Positions 58,546 through 64,000 of a stretch of 64,000 bases of DNA are shown in pieces. Each line of letters begins with the position of its first letter. The first letter of the stretch is position 1. The notes beneath the pieces were generated by a model. The model saw nothing but the letters and a program-made list of their open reading frames with translations, made no database searches and was not told the DNA's origin. Source of the stretch: Streptomyces sp. A 4/2 (lineage in GTDB: Bacteria > Actinomycetota > Actinomycetes > Streptomycetales > Streptomycetaceae); assembly GCF_940670765.1 (NCBI RefSeq), contig NZ_CALNVW010000062.1, positions 1 through 64,000 on the forward strand, in the 5' to 3' direction. The position numbers were made by a program, and so were the translations under genes.

Positions 58546-59430
58546 TCACGGCTCGTACGGAGCGCCGGCGGACCGCCCCGCAACCGGCAGGAGGACCAGC
58601 GGAGTTCCGGGCACGGCCTGCGCCGCGGCCCCGAGCCGGTCCTCCGGCACCACTCCGATCACCGGGTAGCCGCCGGTGACCGGATGGTCCGCGAGGAAGA
58701 TCACCGGCAGCCCGTCCGGCGGCACCTGCACAGCCCCCAGGACCATGCCCTCGCTGGGCAGTTCGGTATCGCCGGAGCGCTCCAGCGGCGGCCCCTCGGT
58801 GCGCAGCCCGATGCGGTTGCTCGCCACCGACACCCGGTAGACGGCCCCCGGCAGGCCCCGGAGCGCGGCCTCGGTGACCCGGTCGGCGCGCGGGCCGAGG
58901 ATGAGGGGCAGCACCAGTTCGGCCGGGGGAGCCGGGAGCGGCAGGGCATCCACCCCGCCGGGCAGCGCGCCCGCCCGCCCCAGCGGCAGTCTCCGGCCGG
59001 TTTCCAGCGGCGCGGGCCCGAGCCCGGAGAGCAGGTCGGTCGAACGGCTGCCGAGCACCGGCTCCACGGCGATTCCGCCGCCGAACGCCACATAGCTGCG
59101 TACCCCGCCGACCGCCCGGCCCACATCGAGGACCGCGCCGGACGGCACCAGCACGGGCGCGCCCCAGGCAGCAGGACGGCCGTCGATCCGTACCGGACAA
59201 GGAGCCCCGGTCACGGCCGCGGTGACGTCGGCGGTGGCCCGTACCGCGGTCCCGTCGAGCGTGGTCTCCAGGGTGGCAGCCTCCGGCGCGTTGCCGGTGA
59301 GCAGATTCGCCAGCCGGTGCGCGGCCCTGTCGAGCGCGCCCGAGTGCGGCACGCCGAGATGCGCGTAACCCGGACGCCCGAGGTCCTGAACGGTCGTGAG
59401 CGCTCCCGGGCGTACGACCTCCAGGCTCAT
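58546..59430 (-). CDS. pxpC: 5-oxoprolinase subunit C
   Basis: A 294-residue protein of the biotin-dependent carboxyltransferase/allophanate hydrolase subunit 2 family (KipA/YbgK), now known as PxpC, part of the prokaryotic ATP-dependent 5-oxoprolinase that opens pyroglutamate to glutamate. Signatures: TTVQDLGRPGYAHLGVPHSGALDR at the N-terminus, RSYVAFGGGIAVEPVLGSRSTDL in the middle, and EGMVLGAVQVPPDGLPVIFLADHPVTGGYPVIGVV at the end. The ATG at 59430 overlaps pxpB by 4 bp. It is the third gene of the pxpABC operon. Confidence 0.92.
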   Translation of the reverse strand: MSLEVVRPGALTTVQDLGRPGYAHLGVPHSGALDRAAHRLANLLTGNAPEAATLETTLDGTAVRATADVTAAVTGAPCPVRIDGRPAAWGAPVLVPSGAVLDVGRAVGGVRSYVAFGGGIAVEPVLGSRSTDLLSGLGPAPLETGRRLPLGRAGALPGGVDALPLPAPPAELVLPLILGPRADRVTEAALRGLPGAVYRVSVASNRIGLRTEGPPLERSGDTELPSEGMVLGAVQVPPDGLPVIFLADHPVTGGYPVIGVVPEDRLGAAAQAVPGTPLVLLPVAGRSAGAPYEP

Positions 59431-60047
59431 GCGAGGTCCTCCCCGGTGAACCGCACCCGCGTGCCGGGGACCAGCAGGGCCGCAGGCTCGCGGGCCGGGT
59501 CCCACAGGACCGCGTCGGTGGATCCGATCAGCTGCCAGCCGCCGGGGGAGGAGCGCGGGTAGACACCCGCGTACGTGTCGGCGAGGGCGACCGATCCGGC
59601 CGGAACACTGGTGCGCGGTGTGGCGCGGCGCGGCAGCCGCAGCCGGTCGGGCAGCCCGGTCAGATAGCCGAAGCCGGGGACGAACCCGCAGAAGGCGACC
59701 CGGAATTCGAGCCCGCCGACGATACGCGGCACCTCGGCGGGCTCCACGTCCCAACGGCGCGCGACCTCCGCCAGGTCCGGGCCGTCGTAGCGCACCGGAA
59801 TGTCGACCCCGGCCTCCGGTGACGGTGCCAGGGGAGGCACGGTCCAGGTGACGAGCTGCGCGGCGAGCGCTGCCGGCCGCTCCAGACCGTCCAGCAGTAC
59901 GGTCCGGGCGGCAGGCACGATCTCCCGTACCCCGGGCAGTTCGCCCGCCGCGCGACGGCGCAGCAGCTCCGCGTGGAACGCCTCCGTCTCCTGCGCCGAG
60001 TCCAGCTCGATCAGCAGGGCGCGCTCTCCCACCGGGAGCGTCCTCAC
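59427..60047 (-). CDS. pxpB: 5-oxoprolinase subunit B
   Basis: A 206-residue KipI/YbgJ-family protein (allophanate hydrolase subunit 1 domain), PxpB. Visible motifs: VGERALLIELDS at the start, IPVRYDGPDLAEVARR, FRVAFCGFVPGFGYLTGLPDRLRLPRRATPRTSVPAGSVALAD (the conserved FxPGFxYL and RxTPRxxVPxGSV stretches). It is the middle subunit, acting with PxpA and PxpC. It begins with GTG at 60047 inside a GTGA overlap with pxpA. Confidence 0.92.
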   Translation of the reverse strand: MRTLPVGERALLIELDSAQETEAFHAELLRRRAAGELPGVREIVPAARTVLLDGLERPAALAAQLVTWTVPPLAPSPEAGVDIPVRYDGPDLAEVARRWDVEPAEVPRIVGGLEFRVAFCGFVPGFGYLTGLPDRLRLPRRATPRTSVPAGSVALADTYAGVYPRSSPGGWQLIGSTDAVLWDPAREPAALLVPGTRVRFTGEDLA

Positions 60048-60817
60048 GCGAAGGGCTCCAGGACCACGCCCGCGGCGAGCAGTTCACGGCGGACCCGTAG
60101 TGCCAGTTCCGCGGCCCCGGGGGTGTCGCCGTGCAGACAGAGCGAACGGGCGTCGACGACGAGCCGCTCGCCGGTGACCGCGGACACCGAGTGGTCGCGC
60201 GCCATGGAGAGGGCACGGGCGACCACCGCCTCCGGGTCGTGCACCACGGCGTCGGGCCGGGTGCGCGGAACGAGCGTGGCCTGCGCGGTGTACGCGCGAT
60301 CGGCGAACGCCTCCTGAACCGGCACGAGCCCCGCGTCACCGGCGGCCTCCAGCAGCCGTGACCCGGGCAGTCCGAGCACCGGCAGGCCGCCCCCGGCGAG
60401 CCGTACGCCCTCGACGACCGCAGCGGCCTGCTCCTCGTCGTGGACGGTGCGGTTGTAGAGCGCGCCGTGCGGCTTGACGTAGGCCACCCAGGCTCCGGCG
60501 GCCCGCGCGAACACCTCCAACGCGCCGATCTGGTAGGCCACTTCGTCGGAGAGTTCACGCGACGGTACGTCCATCGCGCGCCGCCCGAAGCCGGCCAGGT
60601 CCCGGTACGAGACCTGGGCCCCGATCCGTACTCCGCGTGCGGCGGCGAGCTCGCAGACGCGGCGCATCGTCGAGGGGTCACCGGCGTGGAAGCCACAGGC
60701 GACATTGGCACTGGTGACGACGGAGAGCAGCGCCTCGTCGTCGGTGAGTGTCCAGCGGCCGAACCCCTCGCCGAGGTCGGCGTTCAGGTCGATCGTGGTC
60801 ATGGCGGTCGCGGTCAT
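60044..60817 (-). CDS. pxpA: 5-oxoprolinase subunit A (LamB/YcsF)
   Basis: A 257-residue LamB/YcsF-family protein, PxpA, with the signature DLNADLGEGFGRW near the N-terminus, SANVACGFHAGDP (metal-binding His), and VKPHGALYN near the middle. It forms the ATP-dependent pyroglutamate ring-opening enzyme with PxpB and PxpC. The ATG at 60817 has GGAGGGAG 6 nt upstream; the ATG five codons later is an alternative. It is divergent from the kleisin-like gene, 116 bp away. Confidence 0.93.
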   Translation of the reverse strand: MTATAMTTIDLNADLGEGFGRWTLTDDEALLSVVTSANVACGFHAGDPSTMRRVCELAAARGVRIGAQVSYRDLAGFGRRAMDVPSRELSDEVAYQIGALEVFARAAGAWVAYVKPHGALYNRTVHDEEQAAAVVEGVRLAGGGLPVLGLPGSRLLEAAGDAGLVPVQEAFADRAYTAQATLVPRTRPDAVVHDPEAVVARALSMARDHSVSAVTGERLVVDARSLCLHGDTPGAAELALRVRRELLAAGVVLEPFA

Positions 60818-60920
60818 ACGGCTCCCTCCGGGGGCAGCAGCCTAGCTGTCGCCGGCCGTGCGGGCCCCCTGGAGCAGCCGTCCCATCCGCGCCGTTTCGA
60901 CCGTTGTCGGTGCGAGGACC

Positions 60921-60926
60921 TAATCT
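60921..60926 (+). promoter_or_regulatory. Leaderless -10 of the SMC-like operon
   Basis: TAATCT is followed by 7 nt and then GTG at 60934. There is no ribosome site, so a leaderless transcript is likely. The best -35, TTCGAC at 60896-60901, has a long 19-bp spacer. Confidence 0.5.
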
Positions 60927-60933
60927 GTGCAGC

Positions 60934-62460
60934 GTGACTTCGCCTGCCTCGACGGAATTCGTTCCGCCCCAGCTCAGCGCGGGGCCGCGGCCCGCACCGG
61001 GCCCGGCCGCCGACGAAGGGCTCGCGCGGCGGCTGCGCGCGCTCGCGTGCACCGCGCCGCTGCACGATCTCGACGTGCGCAAGGCCAATCTGGCCGGTGA
61101 GTTCACGGTCTACGCGATGGCGGAGGTCGCGCTGGCCGCCATCGATCTGGTCACGCTCAACATGGACTTCGACACCGGGGCCGACCACGACCAGATAGTG
61201 GCCAGGCTGCTCCCGCGCGTCGCGGCCCAGGCACCGCACCGCCCGGCGGAGGAACACGAGCGGGTGGCCCGCTGGGTGCTGGAGAACCTGATCAACGTCG
61301 GCAGCGTGGACCGGGGGTTCCGCGCGGTCTACGGCACTTTCGGCCCCGACGGCGCCTATGTCCGGCGGGACTACGACTTCAAACTTGTCGAGGAGGTCCC
61401 CGGACACGGCGGGACGGTCTACCTGCGCACCACCGACGAGGCGGTCAATGTCCTGGTGGGCGCCCTCGACACCGATGTGACCAGCGCGCAGATCGCCGCC
61501 GAGGTGAAGCTCGAAGTGCTCATCAGCCGGGGCAGGCTCGCGGACGCGCAGCTCGCCGCCGAGCAGGCCAGGTACCGGACCGTGCAGTACGCGGAGACGC
61601 TGCGCAGGACCCTGGAGGCGACCCGGCGCAACGTCCGCGCGGTCGACTGGCTCAAGGCCGTCCCGGACATGATCGACGAGGCGCTCGACCACGTCGCCGA
61701 CCGCTACCGCCACGAGAACGCGATCCTCACCAACATCCGCAAGGCCAGGGACGAGGCGGAGGAGCCGGAGAACAAACGGCGCGCCGCCGAGCTCGTGGAC
61801 ATAGTCAAGGACTGCATCCGCCGCCACACCCAGCTCCAGTCCCGGCTCCTGGAGGCGGGACCGCTCTTCCGCGCGGAGCAGGACCGGCAGGCCTTCGCCG
61901 CCCCGACGGCGAGCGCGGGACTGGATCTGTACGGACAGCTGGTGGCCCCCGTGCTGCCGTTGCCGCTGGAGCAGGCCATCCGGGTCACGGACGCCTTCTT
62001 CGCGCGCGGCACCGGACTGCGTACACCCGTATCGGTACGGGTCGGGGACCTGGTCGACATCCTGCTGACCCCGCCGGCGGAACGGGAGCACCTCGGCGTG
62101 GAGATGCCCGAGCCCGATCTCATCGCGACCCCGGACGACAGCCGGTTCAGCGAGGAGCAGCTGGCCGGTGCGACGGAGCTGCTCGACCTGGAGCACGACG
62201 CCCCCCGACGGCTCTCCGGGCTGCTGGCCGACGCCCGGCGCCGTGATCCAGAACTGCCGTACCTGGTCGCCCTGCTGGCCATCCACGCGGCGAGCCCGCC
62301 GGTCGGCACGGCCTATCGGCAGGGAGAGCAGCGGCTGCTCTTCGCCGTGGACGACGGGACCGAGCTGGACGACCCGGAGTTCGGCGGCGCCGACCTGATC
62401 GTCGGTACGGCGCTGCTCGACACGGTCGGAATGGCCGCGGGCCGTACGGAGGCGGGATGA
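60934..62460 (+). CDS. Kleisin-like (MksF/JetA-like) protein, by context
   Basis: A 508-residue, largely helical cytoplasmic protein. The N-terminal part (residues 30-180) looks like a winged-helix plus helices (FTVYAMAEVALAAIDLV, VARWVLENLINVG); the middle (190-310) is a long coiled-coil-like tract (AEQARYRTVQYAETLRRTLEATRRNVRAVDWL ... DHVADRYRHENAILTNIRKARDEAEEPENKRRAAELV); a further small domain follows at the C-terminus. Size and build resemble the kleisin MukF/MksF or JetA, but there is no diagnostic motif. Support is mainly the order: next a 302-aa protein, then an SMC-like ATPase. The GTG at 60934 is chosen for the leaderless -10. Confidence 0.65.
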   Translation: MTSPASTEFVPPQLSAGPRPAPGPAADEGLARRLRALACTAPLHDLDVRKANLAGEFTVYAMAEVALAAIDLVTLNMDFDTGADHDQIVARLLPRVAAQAPHRPAEEHERVARWVLENLINVGSVDRGFRAVYGTFGPDGAYVRRDYDFKLVEEVPGHGGTVYLRTTDEAVNVLVGALDTDVTSAQIAAEVKLEVLISRGRLADAQLAAEQARYRTVQYAETLRRTLEATRRNVRAVDWLKAVPDMIDEALDHVADRYRHENAILTNIRKARDEAEEPENKRRAAELVDIVKDCIRRHTQLQSRLLEAGPLFRAEQDRQAFAAPTASAGLDLYGQLVAPVLPLPLEQAIRVTDAFFARGTGLRTPVSVRVGDLVDILLTPPAEREHLGVEMPEPDLIATPDDSRFSEEQLAGATELLDLEHDAPRRLSGLLADARRRDPELPYLVALLAIHAASPPVGTAYRQGEQRLLFAVDDGTELDDPEFGGADLIVGTALLDTVGMAAGRTEAG

Positions 62461-62687
62461 GGGCCGAGCCACGACCGGTGCCCGGCCGGACGACACCGGC
62501 ACCGGCACCGGCACCGGCCCGGACACCGACCGGCTGCGTACCGACCGCGTACGGACCCGTCCCGTGCGCAGCCACCCCGTACGTACCGACTTCGTATGCA
62601 CCGACCGCATCCGCATCCACCGCATCCACCGCATCCACCGCGTGCGGGACACCCTCGCGCGTACCGACCCAGGAGCCGCAGCCGTGA
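62457..62687 (+). CDS. Possible small Pro/Ala/Thr-rich protein bridging two operon genes
   Basis: A 76-codon frame that begins ATG at 62457 in an ATGA overlap with the kleisin-like gene, has GGAGGCGGG right before it, and ends with a TGA that overlaps the GTG start of the next gene (GTGA). The fit of both overlaps and the ribosome site argue that it is translated, at least for coupling. The sequence is low-complexity (PAPAPAPA, SASTASTASTA), and its third codon positions are poorly biased, so a true function is doubtful. Within it are four ACCGGC units (62495-62518) and three CGCATCCAC units (62612-62638). Confidence 0.4.
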   Translation: MRAEPRPVPGRTTPAPAPAPARTPTGCVPTAYGPVPCAATPYVPTSYAPTASASTASTASTACGTPSRVPTQEPQP

Positions 62688-63592
62688 GCGAGACCCACGC
62701 CGAGTACACCGCGTGGAGCGAGCCGGACCAGGCCGACAGCGCCACACCGTCCGCCGCCGCGGCCGGTTCCGCGGTGACCCCGGCCGATGCCGCCGACGCG
62801 GCGCGGCTGGTCGCCTTCGGCCTGCAGCCCAAGCTGCTGCCCGCCCGCGACGCCGAATACGCGGAGCTGCTGCGCCGCTACCGCGAAGCCCCGGCCTTCG
62901 CCCGTCTCGCCGACGCGATCGCCACCGGACTCGGGCTGGTCGTCCTGGAGGTCTCGACCCGCGCCGGAATGGCCGTCGCCGCGGGCGAGGACTCGGTCTT
63001 CGCCGTACGGATGGGTGACTACGCCCGCCGGGCGGCTGCCGACTCGGCCGACCGCTTTCTGCACGGACTGGCTCATCTGGCCGTAGCCGCCATGTCGTTC
63101 CCGCGTCCGGAAGACCTCGCCGACGACGGCTACATCGGCCGCATCACGGTCAACGGCGTCGACGCGTTCGTCCGTCAGGCCTGCCGCCGTCTGGAAGAGC
63201 GCGCCGAGGAGCAGGGCGAGAACAGCGACCCGGCCACCGAGGCACCTGGCCTCGAAGCGGCCTGGCGCATCTATGCCCGGCGCAGCTCCACCGGCGCCAC
63301 CAAGGACGCCAGACGACTGGCGGGTTCCACCACCGGAATCGTGGCCAAGGCCGTCGTCTTCCTCACGGAATCGGGATTCCTCCAGCGCACCGGTGACGAC
63401 GCCGGAGGCGCGTACCGCACCACTGCCCGCTATCAGCTCCAGGTACGCGACATGGCGGGCAGTGCCGCCATGGCCGAGCTGCTGGAGCTGGGGGTCGTAC
63501 CGGTGGGCGACGGCACGGCGACACTCGTGCCGCCGTCCGAGGCGGACGACCTCGAACTGGCCGCCGACGCCGGCCTGCCCTTCCACACCTGA
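62684..63592 (+). CDS. KITE-like (MksE/JetB-like) protein, by context
   Basis: A 302-residue protein. A helical/winged-helix region at 35-110 (LLPARDAEYAELLRRYREAPAFARLADAIATGLGLVVLEV) is followed by a probable second winged helix near 160-230 (DGYIGRITVNGVDAFVRQACRRLEERAEE and ARRSSTGATKDARRLAGSTTGIVAKAVVFLTESGFL) and a short acidic tail. Two tandem winged helices are the KITE plan of MukE/MksE/JetB. The GTG at 62684 has AGGAG 8 nt upstream. It is the second gene of the SMC-like operon; the third gene begins 121 nt downstream. Assignment rests on order and fold impression only. Confidence 0.65.
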   Translation: MSETHAEYTAWSEPDQADSATPSAAAAGSAVTPADAADAARLVAFGLQPKLLPARDAEYAELLRRYREAPAFARLADAIATGLGLVVLEVSTRAGMAVAAGEDSVFAVRMGDYARRAAADSADRFLHGLAHLAVAAMSFPRPEDLADDGYIGRITVNGVDAFVRQACRRLEERAEEQGENSDPATEAPGLEAAWRIYARRSSTGATKDARRLAGSTTGIVAKAVVFLTESGFLQRTGDDAGGAYRTTARYQLQVRDMAGSAAMAELLELGVVPVGDGTATLVPPSEADDLELAADAGLPFHT

Positions 63593-63712
63593 CCGCTCAC
63601 CGACCCGAAACCGCCCCGAACGCCAACTGCCCCACTTGCACTGCTGCCTGACTGTTCCTGACCGATACCGCCTGATCTCCCTTCTCCCTGACAACGACGA
63701 GAGTCCGCCGCC

Positions 63713-64000
63713 ATGTACGAGCTGTCCCGGGTCCGCCTCTACTCCATCGGACCTGCCGGTGCGCGCTACGCCGACACCGTGCTCGACCTGCGGGGAGTGG
63801 GCTCTCCCGTGCCCAGCCCGGCCCCGATGCAGGCGGAGTTCTTCGAGGCGGAGCCGGTCGGTCCGCCGCGCCGGCCGGCTCCGGCCGGGGTCCTCTTCCT
63901 GGAGAACGGCGGCGGCAAGTCCGTCCTGCTGAAGCTGATCTTCTCGGTGATGCTGCCCGGCCACCGCAACACACTGGGCGGGGCCAGCTCCGGTGTGCTG
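63713..64000 (+). CDS. SMC/MukB-like ATPase, N-terminal part (cut by window end)
   Basis: 96 residues are visible from ATG 63713; the gene continues beyond the window. The N-terminal head motif is present: YELSRVRLYSIGPAGARYADTVLDL (first strands of an SMC/ABC head), then a P-loop GVLFLENGGGKSVLLKLIFSV (LENGGGKS, a Walker A in the position used by MukB, MksB and JetC-type ATPases). The unusual Leu-Glu-Asn in front of GGGKS distinguishes it from canonical GxNGAGKT. No ribosome site is strong (a GAGAG lies about 12 nt upstream). With the two preceding genes it makes a kleisin-KITE-SMC-like set. Confidence 0.75.
   Translation, partial: MYELSRVRLYSIGPAGARYADTVLDLRGVGSPVPSPAPMQAEFFEAEPVGPPRRPAPAGVLFLENGGGKSVLLKLIFSVMLPGHRNTLGGASSGVL

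Overview
The window is a 64 kb piece of a Streptomyces (or very close actinomycete) chromosome. G+C is very high with strong GC bias at third codon positions. GTG and TTG starts and 4-bp ATGA/GTGA gene overlaps are frequent, several genes look leaderless, and marker genes such as rbpA with a SigR-type promoter, a MocR/YczE pair and an UMF1-type transporter are present. As I recall it, the order chitinase/acyl-CoA dehydrogenase, ppm-fxsA-rbpA, MFS-GDPD-yczE-mocR matches the conserved core of Streptomyces genomes. I see no rRNA, tRNA, intact IS element or CRISPR array.

Layout: 0-4.3 kb holds the end of a beta-helix gene, a GNAT acetyltransferase, an F420/LLM oxidoreductase and a DUF5995 gene. 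4.7-10.5 kb holds an NCS2 nucleobase permease, a secreted alginate-lyase-family enzyme with a CebR-like operator on its start codon, and a divergent MFS/ROK-regulator pair. 10.5-16.7 kb is a riboflavin operon (FMN riboswitch, ribD-ribE-ribM-ribBA-ribH) followed by hisE-hisG and a PH-domain gene. 16.9-22.3 kb holds two CorC/HlyC-type CBS membrane proteins, an EccA-like AAA ATPase and a uridine-kinase-like P-loop protein.

22.5-30 kb starts with a secreted C39-like peptidase whose 3' end overlaps a frameshifted tyrosine-integrase relic. A tightly coupled six-gene operon follows: membrane molybdopterin oxidoreductase, membrane protein, GT2, DUF2064 nucleotidyltransferase-like, methyltransferase and a GT87-like membrane mannosyltransferase. 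30.5-40.4 kb is a carbohydrate region. A GH2 enzyme and a GH35 beta-galactosidase, both secreted and carrying discoidin-type domains, converge on a 21-bp terminator; beyond them lie a TetR regulator and a GH18 chitinase whose promoter carries two DasR-like sites. 40.7-47.4 kb holds an acyl-CoA dehydrogenase, a conserved hypothetical coupled to an APH/ACAD10-type phosphotransferase, a small CxxC protein, an Lrp/AsnC regulator and a YtcJ-type amidohydrolase.

47.9-54.4 kb is housekeeping: polyprenol-phosphate mannose synthase, FxsA, RbpA, then MFS, glycerophosphodiesterase and YczE in one minus-strand operon divergent from its probable MocR regulator. 54.4-58.5 kb contains an FtsK-like membrane ATPase with an altered Walker A motif, a 64-aa membrane protein, an ankyrin protein and a HEAT-repeat protein. 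58.5-60.8 kb is pxpABC (5-oxoprolinase). The last 3 kb begins a leaderless operon that looks like a kleisin/KITE/SMC set (MksFEB- or Wadjet-like); the SMC-type ATPase gene runs off the window.
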